DNA of 64,000 nucleotides from an uncultured Shinella sp. (GCF_946479415.1 NZ_CAMLFY010000009.1:1-64000); one strand, 5' to 3'; shown: positions 19,106 to 28,993, counted from the stretch's first letter. A program made the numbers and translations. The notes: generated from the letters alone by a model not told the origin.

Positions 19106-20157
19106 CAACAGCCTCCCCTCGCCTCCTCCAGACCCTGCGCACCGGCCTTTTCGGCACGCGCGCCAACACGCTGATCACGCTCGCAACGCTGCTTTTGCTG
19201 TCGCAGATCCTGCCGCCGCTGTTTCGCTGGGCGGTGCTTGACGCGACCTTCGTCGGCGACGCGGCGGCCTGCACCCGCGAAGGCGCCTGCTGGGCCTTCG
19301 TGACGGCGAAGCTGCGCTTCATCCTCTTCGCCTTCTATCCGACCGAACTCCTCTGGCGCCCGGCGCTGGTCATCCTGCTTCTCGCTGCCATCCTCACGGC
19401 AAGCGCCTTGCCCCGTTTCTGGGGACGCCCTCTGCTCGTCGCATGGCCGCTGACCATCGTGACTTGCTGGCTTCTGATGCAGGGCACGTTCACATCGACG
19501 CCCATCGCCTCGAACCAATGGGGCGGCCTGCCGGTGACGCTCTTCGTCTGGGCCGTGTGCTTTGCCGCTGCGACACCGATCGCCGTGCTGCTGGCGCTGG
19601 CCCGCCGCTCGACGCTCGGCGGCCTCAGGGCCTTTTCCGTGCTCTATATCGAGCTGATGCGCGGCACGCCGATGGTCGGCATTCTCTATGTCGCCATGCT
19701 GATCCTGCCGATGGCCCTGCCGGACGCGCTTTCCCTCGACAAGATGTTGCGTGCCATCGTGATGATCACGCTGTTCTGGGCAGCCTACATCGCTGAAGTC
19801 ATCCGCGCCGGCCTGCAGGCCATTCCCACAGGCCAGCGCGAGGCGGCCACCGCGCTCGGCCTCGGTTACTGGCGCATGCAACGGCTGGTCATCCTGCCGC
19901 AGGCCTTCCGCATCGTCATTCCCGGCATGGTCAATCTCGCCATCGGCTTCCTGCTCGCCACGTCGCTGCTTGCCGTGATCGGCATCTTTGACCTGCTCAA
20001 CGCCGCCCGCGCCTCGACCGCCGATCCGCAATGGCTCGGCTTCTTCAACGAGGCCTATCTGGTGGTGGCGATAATCTATTTCGTCATCTGCTTCGGCGCG
20101 TCGCGCTATAGCCGGTGGCTGGAGAAGCGGCTCGCGTCCGGCGGGAAACGTCCGTGA
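19102..20157 (+). CDS. Amino-acid ABC transporter permease (AapM-like)
   Basis: This 351-residue second permease has the EAA loop GQREAATALGLGYWRMQRLVILPQAFR and a C-terminal GASRYSRWLEKRL. Its ATG overlaps the previous stop in an ATGA. An Aap-type operon would normally continue with the AapP ATPase, but the next gene, after an intergenic gap with its own operator, is a monooxygenase. The transporter must therefore use an ATPase encoded elsewhere. Confidence 0.9.
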   Translation: MTTASPRLLQTLRTGLFGTRANTLITLATLLLLSQILPPLFRWAVLDATFVGDAAACTREGACWAFVTAKLRFILFAFYPTELLWRPALVILLLAAILTASALPRFWGRPLLVAWPLTIVTCWLLMQGTFTSTPIASNQWGGLPVTLFVWAVCFAAATPIAVLLALARRSTLGGLRAFSVLYIELMRGTPMVGILYVAMLILPMALPDALSLDKMLRAIVMITLFWAAYIAEVIRAGLQAIPTGQREAATALGLGYWRMQRLVILPQAFRIVIPGMVNLAIGFLLATSLLAVIGIFDLLNAARASTADPQWLGFFNEAYLVVAIIYFVICFGASRYSRWLEKRLASGGKRP

Positions 20158-20237
20158 CCGAGCGACCCGGCAAAACGCCGCCGGCGACGAAAAATTCCAA
20201 CAAGCGCCCCAGGACGAAATATAATTCCTTACTGAAA

Positions 20238-20252
20238 CTATAGAATTTATTA
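20238..20252 (+). promoter_or_regulatory. Sulfur-island operator, copy E
   Basis: CTATAGAATTTATTA, sharing its first twelve bases with copy B on the minus strand. It lies about 70 bases before the ssuD-like start, between it and the preceding permease gene. Confidence 0.62.
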
Positions 20253-20321
20253 TTCTACCCGTGACTGGACAGGCGACGCCCTGCCCTCCGATCGACAGAC
20301 CGCACAGGCAGGATGGCCTCC

Positions 20322-21491
20322 ATGACACAGACCGACAAGCCCCTCGATTTCCTCTGGTTCATTCCAAGCTCCGGCGACGGCTCCTATCTCGGCTCCGACG
20401 ATCTCGCCCGTCCGGCCGATCCGGGCTATTTCCGCGAAATCGCCGTCGCGGTCGATCGCCTCGGCTATTCCGGCGTCCTGATCCCGGTCGGTGCGGCCTG
20501 CGAGGAATCCTTCGTGCTGGCCGCCGATCTCGCCGCCCGCACCGAGCGCCTGAAATTCCTCGTCGCCATCCGCCCCGGCACTGCCACGCCCGCCTATTAC
20601 GCCCGCCTCGCCGCGACGCTCGACCGTGTCTCGAACGGCCGCCTGCTGCTCAACATCGTCGTGGGTGGCAGCGCACAGGAACTGGCCGGCGACGGCATCT
20701 TCCTGCCGCATGACGAGCGCTACGACCACGCCTCGGAATTCTTCCAGGTCTTCAACGAGCTGATCGAGACCGGCCACTCCACGCTCGACGGCAAATATAT
20801 CAAGGCGATCGATGCCAAGCTCGGCTTGCCGCCGGTGCAGCAGCCGCGCCCACCGATCTATTTCGGCGGCTCCTCGGATGCGGCCATCGATTTTGCCGGC
20901 GGCCTCGTCGACAAATATCTGACCTGGGGCGAACCGCCGGCACAGGTGGCCGAAAAGATCGCCCATGCCCGCAAGGCCGCGGCCGCCAAGGGCCGCGAAG
21001 CCTCCTTCGGCATCCGTCTGCATTTCATCGTGCGCGAGACGGACGACGAGGCGTGGGAGGCCGCCGACCGGCTGATCTCGAAACTGTCCGACGACGCCAT
21101 CGCCTCGGCGCAGGAGGTGCTGACGAAGAATTCCGATTCCGTCGGCCAGGCGCGCATGGTGGCTTTGCACAATGGCCGGCGTGACAAGCTGGAAGTCTCG
21201 CCGAACCTCTGGGCCGGCATCGGCCTGGTGCGCTCGGGCGCCGGCACGGCCCTCGTCGGCTCGCCGAAGACCGTCGCCGCCCGCCTGCGCGAATACCAGG
21301 CGCTCGGCATCGATACGGTCATCGCCTCGGGTTATCCGCATCTTGAGGAGGCCTACCGCGTTTCCGAACTGCTCTTCCCCGAGCTTGGCCTGCCCGGTCC
21401 GCACGATCAGTTGCGCTCTTCCTTCGGCGCCCATCATGTCTTCGGCGGCGGCGGTCATGGCGGCAATGTCAAGCTCACCTCGGCGTCGTAA
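20322..21491 (+). CDS. ssuD: FMNH2-dependent alkanesulfonate monooxygenase, SsuD-like
   Basis: SsuD cleaves alkanesulfonates to aldehyde and sulfite using reduced FMN and oxygen. The 389-residue protein follows the family from [17 protein letters not shown] through [34 protein letters not shown] to [11 protein letters not shown] near the end. ATG at 20322 has AGGA eight bases upstream; an ATG nine bases earlier (20313) is possible but has no site. It is a single-gene unit with its own operator and terminator. No flavin reductase of the SsuE type is visible nearby. Confidence 0.93.
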   Translation: MTQTDKPLDFLWFIPSSGDGSYLGSDDLARPADPGYFREIAVAVDRLGYSGVLIPVGAACEESFVLAADLAARTERLKFLVAIRPGTATPAYYARLAATLDRVSNGRLLLNIVVGGSAQELAGDGIFLPHDERYDHASEFFQVFNELIETGHSTLDGKYIKAIDAKLGLPPVQQPRPPIYFGGSSDAAIDFAGGLVDKYLTWGEPPAQVAEKIAHARKAAAAKGREASFGIRLHFIVRETDDEAWEAADRLISKLSDDAIASAQEVLTKNSDSVGQARMVALHNGRRDKLEVSPNLWAGIGLVRSGAGTALVGSPKTVAARLREYQALGIDTVIASGYPHLEEAYRVSELLFPELGLPGPHDQLRSSFGAHHVFGGGGHGGNVKLTSAS

Positions 21492-21521
21492 CGCCGCGCT
21501 CTCCGGGCCGTGAAAACGGCG

Positions 21522-21559
21522 AAACCGCTCGCGTTCCGAAGGGGCACGGGCGGTTTTTT
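21522..21559 (+). terminator. Intrinsic terminator after ssuD
   Basis: ACCGCTCG pairs with CGGGCGGT across a ~15-base loop and is followed by a run of six T residues. Confidence 0.75.
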
Positions 21560-21687
21560 CATGGGAGGATTTTATCCCGCCCCCTCCCGCCACGCCGATG
21601 TTGCGCTAAGGTGATGCCATCGGAAGGGAGATTCAGCATGCACATCGGACATTCAGTCGCCGCGCCAATGGTTGAAGGAAGTCCGGC

Positions 21688-22992
21688 GTGACCGTCACCG
21701 ATTTCGCAACCCGCACGTACGATCATAATTTCCGGCTCGACCCGATCGTGCGCAGCCTGCTCGATACGGACTTCTACAAGCTGCTGATGCTCCAGATGAT
21801 CCGGCAGCTGCATCCCGATGTGAATGCGACCTTTTCCCTGATCAACCGCACGAAGAGCGTGCGGCTCGGCGAGATCATCGACGAAGGAGAGCTGCGCGCC
21901 CAACTCGACCACGCCCGCAGCCTGCGCTTCACCAAGAAGGAGCTGATCTGGCTCGCCGGCAACAGCTTCTACGGCAAGGCCCGCATGTTCGGTCCGGACT
22001 TCATCGCCTGGCTTTCCGCCTTCCAGCTGCCGGACTACGAACTGCGCAAGGCCGACGGACAATATGAGCTGCATTTCGACGGCCCTTGGACGCACACGAT
22101 GATGTGGGAGATCCCGGCACTGACCATCATCAACGAGCTGAAGTCCCGCGCCGCCATGCGCGACAAGGGGCGCTTCGCACTCGATGTGCTCTATGCCCGC
22201 GCCAAGGCGCAGCTCTGGGAGAAGGTGGAGCGTCTCCGGCGCCTGCCCGATCTCGTCATCTCCGATTTCGGCACGCGCCGCCGCCATGGTTTCCTTTGGC
22301 AGCGCTGGTGCGTGGAAGCCCTGAAGGAAGGGCTCGGTGAGCGCTTCATCGGCACATCCAACGTACTGCTTGCCATGGACACCGATCTCGAAGCGATCGG
22401 CACCAATGCGCATGAATTGCCGATGGTCGCCGCGGCGCTTGCGAGGGATGACGCTGCCCTTGCGCAGGCGCCCTATCGGGTGCTGGATGAATGGCGACAG
22501 CACTACAACGGCAACCTTTTGATTGCGCTGCCCGACGCCTTCGGCACCGCCGCCTTCCTTGCCAATGCCCCGGACTGGCTGGCGGACTGGACCGGCTTTC
22601 GCCCGGACAGCGCGCCACCCATCGAGGGCGGCGAGCAGATCATCCGCTGGTGGCAGGAGAGAGGCCGCGCCCCCCGCGAAAAACTGCTGATCTTCTCCGA
22701 CGGCATGGATGTCGATACGATCGAGGAGACCTACAAGCATTTCCACGGCCGCGTGCGCATGAGCTTCGGCTGGGGCACCAATCTCACCAACGATTTCCGG
22801 GGTTGCGACCCCGATGGCGGCAATGGCCTCGACCCGATCTCGCTGGTCTGCAAAGTGACGAGCGCCAATGGCCACCCGGCGGTCAAGCTGTCGGACAATC
22901 CGCTGAAGGCAACGGGCGATCCCGCCGAAATCGAACGCTATCGCCGTGTGTTCGGAACGGCGGTGCAGGAGGCGCGCCCGGTCGAAGTTTAG
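21688..22992 (+). CDS. pncB: Nicotinate phosphoribosyltransferase
   Basis: PncB makes nicotinate mononucleotide from nicotinate and PRPP in NAD salvage. The 434-residue protein shows the N-terminal [16 protein letters not shown], the [12 protein letters not shown] strand, [13 protein letters not shown], the GTSNVLLA segment and [11 protein letters not shown] late in the barrel. The start is GTG at 21688 with GAAGGAA upstream. Its stop overlaps the end of the convergent otsB by three bases. Confidence 0.96.
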   Translation: MTVTDFATRTYDHNFRLDPIVRSLLDTDFYKLLMLQMIRQLHPDVNATFSLINRTKSVRLGEIIDEGELRAQLDHARSLRFTKKELIWLAGNSFYGKARMFGPDFIAWLSAFQLPDYELRKADGQYELHFDGPWTHTMMWEIPALTIINELKSRAAMRDKGRFALDVLYARAKAQLWEKVERLRRLPDLVISDFGTRRRHGFLWQRWCVEALKEGLGERFIGTSNVLLAMDTDLEAIGTNAHELPMVAAALARDDAALAQAPYRVLDEWRQHYNGNLLIALPDAFGTAAFLANAPDWLADWTGFRPDSAPPIEGGEQIIRWWQERGRAPREKLLIFSDGMDVDTIEETYKHFHGRVRMSFGWGTNLTNDFRGCDPDGGNGLDPISLVCKVTSANGHPAVKLSDNPLKATGDPAEIERYRRVFGTAVQEARPVEV

Positions 22993-23801
22993 GCGGTGGA
23001 GGCTGATTGTTTTTCGCCGGTCGCGGCAATGGTCGACAGGGCCGAGCGAATGGCCGAAGGCGAGGATGCCTTCGCCAGCGCGCAGGTGGGTGTCGAAAGC
23101 GAGCCGACCCGGATCGATTGCCCCCCGCGGGCATTGGCCAGCGCAAACATGGTCTCGTCCGTCAGATCGTCGCCGATGGCAATCGGCAAACGATCGACAA
23201 AAGCGGCCTGCTCCAGATAGACCGCCACCGCATCCCCCTTGTCGGCGCGCGCCGGGCGGATCTCGAAGACCATCTTTCCCGGCTGCAAGACCCAGTCCGG
23301 TCCCGCCGCCTCGGCGAAAGCCCGCATGATCCCTTCCAGCGCCGTATCGAAGGCCGGTGCCAGCCGGTAGTGCGCGGCCACGGCCGCGCCCTTGTCTTCG
23401 ATCAGCACGCCCTCCATCCACGCCGTCTGCTCGACAAGGCGTTGTTTGAGCGTAACGAAGGCCGGCGTGGCGGTGGCAACGACCGTTGCGCCATCGGCAC
23501 CCCGCAGTTCCGCACCATGCAGCCCGGCAATCGGAAAACGAGACGGCGCAAAGAGCGCATCGGCATAGACCAGGCTCCGCCCGGTCACCAGCGCAAGCGC
23601 GCCCCTGAGGCGATTGGCGACGGCCTGCAGATCGCCTGCAAGCGACAGCGGCACCTGAATGGCGTCGGGCGTTGCCGCAAGGTCGATAAGGGTGCCATCG
23701 ATGTCGAGGAACAGCGCCCAGCGGTCCGGCTCATCGACCAGGCGGCGCACCAGATGGCGGGTAGCGGCGTCCGATGGCCGCAATTTTTCCAACTCGTCCA
23801 T
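22989..23801 (-). CDS. otsB: Trehalose-6-phosphate phosphatase
   Basis: OtsB removes phosphate from trehalose-6-phosphate to give the osmoprotectant trehalose. The 270-residue HAD-family protein shows motif [13 protein letters not shown] (nucleophile Asp), ALVTGRSL as motif II, and motif [17 protein letters not shown] at 23801 is the natural family start, although its ribosome site is weak. No otsA is adjacent. It converges tail to tail with pncB. Confidence 0.92.
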   Translation of the reverse strand: MDELEKLRPSDAATRHLVRRLVDEPDRWALFLDIDGTLIDLAATPDAIQVPLSLAGDLQAVANRLRGALALVTGRSLVYADALFAPSRFPIAGLHGAELRGADGATVVATATPAFVTLKQRLVEQTAWMEGVLIEDKGAAVAAHYRLAPAFDTALEGIMRAFAEAAGPDWVLQPGKMVFEIRPARADKGDAVAVYLEQAAFVDRLPIAIGDDLTDETMFALANARGGQSIRVGSLSTPTCALAKASSPSAIRSALSTIAATGEKQSASTA

Positions 23802-23906
23802 GGTCTTGCAAGTAGATCGCGACAGCGGGCTGGCAAGGCCCGCAGGAACAAGTTTTCCCCCGCCGCATTGTGCCCTTCGCCACGCAATCGCAGCAAGGGA
23901 GCCGCA

Positions 23907-24980
23907 ATGGGCAATCGGAAAGCACAACGGGCCACCGACAATGACGCACCCGTCATACACGGTGCGGAAGACCTGCCCACCGTCACCGTCGCGAGCTACA
24001 ATCTCGAAACACGCGATAAAAAAGGCTTCATCGGCGATCGCGCAAACAAGTCCGCCTTCCGCGAAGGCCTCGACGCCTGGCGCAAACGCATTCGCAAAGG
24101 CGGCGATGATCCGTTGGGCGAGGTTGCGACGGACGAGCTTTCCAAGAAGGAAATCGATGCGCTGCTGAAGGATGAGGAAACGGAGGCGGCCGCCCTCGTG
24201 CGTGCTGCGGTGGACGATTTTGCGGCCGAGCTTGCCGATGTCCTGATGCGTTACCTCAAGGAGGACGCATGGAAGGAAACGGAGCGGATTGCCGTCGGCG
24301 GTGGCTTCAGGGACAGCAAGACCGGCCTGATGGCGATCGCGCGCGCGCAGTTGCTGCTGAAGGCCGAGGGCGTGAAGGTCAAGCTGTCGCCGATTGCCCA
24401 CCACCCGGATGAGGCCGGCCTGATCGGCGCGGTCCATCTCATCCCCGCCTGGATGTTGAAGGGGCACGATGCCATCCTTGCCGTGGATATCGGCGGCACG
24501 AACATCCGCGCCGGCATCGTCAAGCTGAACCTCGACGAGGCCAAGGACTTCGGCAAGGCCAAGGTCTGGAAATCGGATCTGTGGCGCCATGCCGATGACG
24601 AGCCCAAGCGCACCGCGACCATCGAATATCTCGTGCGGATGATCGAAACGCTGATCGCCAAGGCAAAAAAGGCGAAACTCGCGCTCGCTCCGGTCATCGG
24701 CATCGGCTGCCCGGGCATCATTGCTGCCGACGGGTCGATTGCGCGCGGCGGCCAGAACCTTCCGGGCGGCAATTGGGAAAGCACCCATTTCAACCTGCCG
24801 GAGGCGCTGCGCAAGGAAATCCCTGAGATCGACGAGCAGCCCACCTTCGTCATCATGCACAATGACGCCGTGGTGCAGGGTCTCTCCGAAGTGCCGCGCA
24901 TGGCCGATGCCAGAGCATGGGCCGCCGTGACGATCGGCACGGGCCTCGGCAATGTCAGCTTCGTCAACAAGAAGGACTGA
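23907..24980 (+). CDS. ROK-like sugar kinase homologue with circularly permuted lobes
   Basis: This 357-residue protein has ROK sugar-kinase motifs in swapped order. The C-lobe signature comes first, with IAVGGGF (128-134) and DEAGLIGA (168-175). The ATP-binding N-lobe follows: DIGGTN (194-199), IGIGCPG (264-270), NLPGGNW (284-290), HND with candidate catalytic Asp (318-320) and IGTGLG (343-348), after which the protein ends. In normal ROK proteins DIGGT is at the N-terminus and GGG at the C-terminus. The ROK zinc-binding cysteines are absent. AAGGGAG precedes ATG 23907. From memory, similar proteins occur in rhizobia, so the arrangement looks stable rather than a cloning fault. Confidence 0.85.
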   Translation: MGNRKAQRATDNDAPVIHGAEDLPTVTVASYNLETRDKKGFIGDRANKSAFREGLDAWRKRIRKGGDDPLGEVATDELSKKEIDALLKDEETEAAALVRAAVDDFAAELADVLMRYLKEDAWKETERIAVGGGFRDSKTGLMAIARAQLLLKAEGVKVKLSPIAHHPDEAGLIGAVHLIPAWMLKGHDAILAVDIGGTNIRAGIVKLNLDEAKDFGKAKVWKSDLWRHADDEPKRTATIEYLVRMIETLIAKAKKAKLALAPVIGIGCPGIIAADGSIARGGQNLPGGNWESTHFNLPEALRKEIPEIDEQPTFVIMHNDAVVQGLSEVPRMADARAWAAVTIGTGLGNVSFVNKKD

Positions 24981-24997
24981 CATGCCGGGCCGAAAAG

Positions 24998-25023
24998 AAG
25001 AAGCCGCCCGAAGGCGGCTTCTT
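24998..25023. terminator. Bidirectional terminator between ROK-like gene and DUF2171 gene
   Basis: Perfect eleven-base arms AAGAAGCCGCC and GGCGGCTTCTT close on a CGAA tetraloop, with T-rich flanks on the minus strand. It lies 17 bases after one stop and 4 before the other. Confidence 0.88.
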
Positions 25024-25027
25024 ATCG

Positions 25028-25261
25028 TCAGTTCAGGGTGGACCATTCCTGGCGCACCGCGTCCGCATCCTTGTTGAGATGCACATGGGCATCGACATGA
25101 TCGACCCAGTCGAGCGGGATCAGATGGTGCTTGCCATCGTCGGAATCGCTTCGGGTCAGCTTGATGCGGCTTTCGCCTTCCATGTGATCGACGGTGCCGA
25201 CATGACGGCCATCGGCGGCGCGCACTTCCATATGTTCGCGGATTTCATTTGCAGCGACCAT
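25028..25261 (-). CDS. DUF2171 family small protein
   Basis: This 77-residue soluble protein of the PRC-barrel-like DUF2171 family has NEIREHMEVRAADGRHVGTVD followed by a HLIPLDWVDHVD strand. Its function is unknown; the family is common in rhizobia and often stress-linked. ATG at 25261 has AAAGGAG upstream. It is probably monocistronic. Confidence 0.85.
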   Translation of the reverse strand: MVAANEIREHMEVRAADGRHVGTVDHMEGESRIKLTRSDSDDGKHHLIPLDWVDHVDAHVHLNKDADAVRQEWSTLN

Positions 25262-25427
25262 TGTCGTTCTCCTTTGGTGAACTTGCCGCAGAAGAACGTC
25301 GAAACCCACCCACTGTTCCGGTCTTTAAAGGACCATCTCGCTTCCCGCACCGCGCCGGAATATCACTGGCGTCCGGAAATGATATGCATATTGATCAGGA
25401 ACCCTTTCCGCCGGAGAATGGACAGAC

Positions 25428-26057
25428 GTGAACAGCGAAGCAAAAGAGCCGAAATCGGCCACCGGCAGGTCTACACGCCTGACAATCCTGTGCCGCGGCG
25501 CGACGGCGGCCAATCAGCAGTCGCGGTTTTCGTCCGATGGCCCTCTGCTGGCCAGGCAAGCCGCGCGGCTGGATGCGCTTGCGCATGACCTCGGCCGCTT
25601 CGACAGGGTCCTGCACGCCCCCGAACCCGCCGCCGCCGAAACCGCCGCCGCCTTCTCTTCCGGCGCCTTGCCCGTACCGGCACTTCGCGAGGTTGATTAT
25701 GGGGCCTGGAACAACCGAACGCTCGAAGATATTGCAGGACAATCGCCAGGCGACCTGGAGCGCTGGAGGGCGGACCCCACCTCGGCACCCCACGGCGGCG
25801 AACCCTTCGAGGCGGCGCAAGCCCGCGCGACAGCGTGGCTGGAAAGCCTGCATTCGACGGGCGGCAACACGCTGGCCATCACGCACGCCATCATCGTGAA
25901 GCTGCTGTTCCTGCATGTGGTGGCTGCCCCGCTTACGTCGATCTGGCGCATCGACACCGAACCGCTCTCAGCGTTGACGCTGACCAGCAACAGCCGCCGC
26001 TGGGCCCTTCGAGGCTTCGGACCGACCGCAGGCGACCGGTCGCTGGAGAGCGGGTGA
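25428..26057 (+). CDS. Histidine-phosphatase-fold protein lacking the RHG histidine
   Basis: This 209-residue protein has the phosphoglycerate-mutase-like fold, with REVDYGAWNNRTLEDI in the middle and the second conserved histidine H153 in LAITHAII. The N-terminal phosphate motif, normally RHG, reads C22-R23-G24, so the phospho-accepting histidine is replaced. From memory, related rhizobial proteins with LCRGATAAN occur near cobalt or cobalamin genes, but none is nearby here. Start GTG 25428 has only a weak site. It is probably not an ordinary phosphatase. Confidence 0.78.
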   Translation: MNSEAKEPKSATGRSTRLTILCRGATAANQQSRFSSDGPLLARQAARLDALAHDLGRFDRVLHAPEPAAAETAAAFSSGALPVPALREVDYGAWNNRTLEDIAGQSPGDLERWRADPTSAPHGGEPFEAAQARATAWLESLHSTGGNTLAITHAIIVKLLFLHVVAAPLTSIWRIDTEPLSALTLTSNSRRWALRGFGPTAGDRSLESG

Positions 26058-26109
26058 CTGGGCAAACGTACTGCATACGCTCCTGACTAGGCAAAGGACG
26101 CCTCGCGCA

Positions 26110-26979
26110 TCAGGCGGGAACTTCAATCCTTCTGCGGCCGTAGGCGACCAGGCCGAACCCCGACGCGTACATCAGCAGGCCGAAGAGCGCCGGCGGAACG
26201 GCGACTTCCGGGGAGCGCATCATGGTGATGGCGAGGACCATGCCGATTGCAGCGTTGCGAATGCTGATGGACAGCGTCACCGTCACTGTCTCGGCCGGGG
26301 AAATTCCCAACAGGCGTGAGCCGAAGATACCGACGGCTATGCCGCTCGCCACCAATGCAAGCACCGCCGGGCCGGCGCTCACCAGAATACTCACCCACCG
26401 GTCATATACCGAAACGCCGATCCCGATGATCAACGCTATCAGCACAACGACGCCGAAAGCACCGACCAATTTTTCAGCGCGGGCAGCAAAGCCAGGGAAC
26501 TTGTGCCGGAGACACATGCCGAAGACGACGGGAAGAAGGATGATCGCGATCATCATGCCGATCGTGCGGAGAACCGGAAGATGAACCTTGGTGTCCGCAT
26601 CGCCAAAATAGTCGATAGCGAAGTTGGCGAAGAGCGGCAGGGTCGCAATCGCGACCAGACTGCCGACGGCGCTCAGCGCGATCGACAAGGCAAGGTCTCC
26701 GCGCGCCAGATAGGAAAAAAGGCTTGACGTCGTGCCGATCGGGCAAGCCGCAACCACGACCAGACCGATGGCGATATCCCGCGGCAAGCCCATCATGAAA
26801 GCAAGCGTCAGGCCTATCACCGGCAGGATAAGAAGCGCGGCGATGAGGCCCCAGACCAGGGTTTTCGGGCGCATTGCCACACGTTCGAAATCAACCGGCG
26901 CAAGCGTCATGCCGATGCCCGTCATGATGACGAACACGACGGCCGGCAATCCCAAATCGATAAGAGCCGACTGCTCCAT
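26110..26979 (-). CDS. Bile acid:sodium symporter family transporter
   Basis: This 289-residue membrane protein has about nine or ten hydrophobic segments. The BASS-family crossover regions appear as VVVAACPIGTTSSLFSYLARGD and ISIRNAAIGMVLAITMM. The length fits the family. ATG at 26979 has GGGGAGGG upstream. Bacterial members carry various organic acids with sodium; no substrate can be named. It is convergent with the phosphatase-fold gene. Confidence 0.88.
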   Translation of the reverse strand: MEQSALIDLGLPAVVFVIMTGIGMTLAPVDFERVAMRPKTLVWGLIAALLILPVIGLTLAFMMGLPRDIAIGLVVVAACPIGTTSSLFSYLARGDLALSIALSAVGSLVAIATLPLFANFAIDYFGDADTKVHLPVLRTIGMMIAIILLPVVFGMCLRHKFPGFAARAEKLVGAFGVVVLIALIIGIGVSVYDRWVSILVSAGPAVLALVASGIAVGIFGSRLLGISPAETVTVTLSISIRNAAIGMVLAITMMRSPEVAVPPALFGLLMYASGFGLVAYGRRRIEVPA

Positions 26980-27164
26980 CTTGCTTCCCTCCCCAAAGAA
27001 CATCGATCGTTCTGTTGCGGAGCCTAGCATCAATTCCTTTCGATAATCCGATCATGGCATGCCGACCGGTATCGAAAGCACATTAGCCTCTGACGGGATC
27101 GGCAGCCGGGCTTTAACCGGCTGCCGAAATTGTATTTATCCAGGCCGATTTCGACCAGTGTGAC

Positions 27165-28790
27165 TTACAAAACGAAGTACCCTTTGGAAAAGGACAAAGC
27201 GTCGTCGAGATGGATGGCGAAGTCGGCTGCCTTGTCGCCGTTCGTGTCGCCGTAGATATAGGTATCCGAGGCTGCCTTGACATAGCGAAGCTCGCCAGCT
27301 CTTCCGGTGAAGTCTGCAGCGGCAAGGTAGATGAAGCTCTGGTCACCCGAAACCAGCGTGTTGGCATCGATCGCCGACAGGTCGATCCGGTCGCCGGTAG
27401 CACCGGAGAAATCCAGAATGGTATCGCGACCGGCCGCAGCAACGGTGGAGTCGGCAACCGTTTTGAAGACGAAGATGTCGCCGCCCGCGCCGCCGGTCAG
27501 AGTGTCGGCACCCCGGCCACCTTGAAGCGTGTCATTGCCATTGCCTCCGCTCAGCACATCGTTTCCGCCGCCGCTGCTCAAAAGATCGTTTCCGGCACCG
27601 CCGGCAAGACGATTGACGCCGTCATTGCCGTAGAGCTTGTCGGCATGGTCCGAGCCGAGCAATCTCTCGACGGAAACATAGACGTCCCCCTTGGCTTCGC
27701 CGGTGTTGATAGCGGCATTCGCAAGGCTCGCCGTCACCCCGGCCTTCGCCAGCGAATAGGACGCCGTATCTGTTCCGGCACCGCCGTCCAGCCGGTCACT
27801 GCCCGCACCACCGTTCAGAATGTCGCTACCGCCGCGTCCGGACAACACATTGGCGGCGCTGTTGCCGATAAGGATATCGGACGCATTGCCGCCCGCGGCG
27901 TTTTCGATCACGACGCCGTTCGCAATGGTGTATCCGCCGGTCAGCGTTTCGGACGTCGACACCCATCCGCCACCGCCAATCTCCGCCTTGAGCGTTGCAG
28001 CCCGCAGATCGATCTTCGCCCGGCTCGCGCCGACATAGTCGATCGTGTCCTTGCCGCCAGTATCCCAAATCGTCGTATAGCCGTGATTGAAATCGACATC
28101 GTCGCTGAATTTGTAGGAATTGTTCCCGGTATTGTGGGCGCGCGCGCCGTACATATGCTGCAGCGTTGCGATGTCGATCGCGCCGTAAGAGCCCGGCTGC
28201 GCATTGACCGCCGTGCCGATATCCACGGCGGCAGTGAAGGGGTTGTCTTCACCGAGAAAGGGGAACGTATAGCCCATGACGGTGTAGAGTTGCGAATTGA
28301 GAAAGCCCGTGCCCTTGTCCGCGGGATCGACGACGCCCGGAAGTTTGGGGCCGAGGGAAATGTCATGCGGATGCTTCAGGCCGAGCGCATGGCCGGTCTC
28401 GTGAAACCACGTCAATGAAAAGGTCCCAAGCTTGACGGCATCCGCCGAGCCGGCAACATCCACGTTGATGCCGACGATGGAATCGACGGTGGTCGTGCCC
28501 GGTCCCGGCACGCCCGATTCACCGCCCCCGCCCTCGACCAGCTTGAAGTTGATGTTTCCGCCCTTGGCCACCTGTTTGAAGGTCAGCCCCGTGAAGGATT
28601 CGATATTCGCGATGATTTCGCCGTAGAACTCCTTCCAGTCGCCTTCGTCGAAATCGGCGATGCCGTTTTTGTTCATATCCCCCGCGCCGAAGCTGTAGGT
28701 GACGGTCGGCCCCCGCCACGCCCCGCCATCGATCAATCCGTCCACGACGGGGTTCTTGGAAAGGGCAACGGTTTTATATGCTTCTGCCAT
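27165..28790 (-). CDS. Secreted serralysin-like (M10) metalloprotease with RTX repeats
   Basis: This 541-residue protein has the zinc site HETGHALGLKH at 130-140 and the Met-turn YTVMGY (M172), placing it in the serralysin group of metzincins. From about residue 290 to 440 there are glycine-aspartate nonapeptide repeats (GGAGNDLL, GGNGNDTL and similar) that bind calcium. There is no N-terminal signal. The C-terminus ends in hydrophobic GYFVL, as in type I secretion substrates. No HlyB/HlyD/TolC partners are nearby, so export relies on a distant system. The ribosome site is weak. Confidence 0.9.
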   Translation of the reverse strand: MAEAYKTVALSKNPVVDGLIDGGAWRGPTVTYSFGAGDMNKNGIADFDEGDWKEFYGEIIANIESFTGLTFKQVAKGGNINFKLVEGGGGESGVPGPGTTTVDSIVGINVDVAGSADAVKLGTFSLTWFHETGHALGLKHPHDISLGPKLPGVVDPADKGTGFLNSQLYTVMGYTFPFLGEDNPFTAAVDIGTAVNAQPGSYGAIDIATLQHMYGARAHNTGNNSYKFSDDVDFNHGYTTIWDTGGKDTIDYVGASRAKIDLRAATLKAEIGGGGWVSTSETLTGGYTIANGVVIENAAGGNASDILIGNSAANVLSGRGGSDILNGGAGSDRLDGGAGTDTASYSLAKAGVTASLANAAINTGEAKGDVYVSVERLLGSDHADKLYGNDGVNRLAGGAGNDLLSSGGGNDVLSGGNGNDTLQGGRGADTLTGGAGGDIFVFKTVADSTVAAAGRDTILDFSGATGDRIDLSAIDANTLVSGDQSFIYLAAADFTGRAGELRYVKAASDTYIYGDTNGDKAADFAIHLDDALSFSKGYFVL

Positions 28791-28993
28791 GGGGTCTCGC
28801 TGTGCTTGCTCGGATCGCGAACGCAGTCATCGAGAGCGGGATTTGAATGTCAAATGAACTAGAGGCAACGGTCCCAAAAGGATGCGCTATCCGTTCGAAA
28901 ACTTCGCAAAGCGGACAATGATGGCCGCACGTCTCGTCCTGATGGCGCAGAAAGATGTCAATCGGCGACGCTCACCACTCTCGGGAACGACGC

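Noticed and set aside
27500..27900. Repeated sequence resembling a tandem array
   Set aside because: The periodicity comes from coding of RTX calcium-binding nonapeptides in the protease, not from a CRISPR or DNA repeat array.
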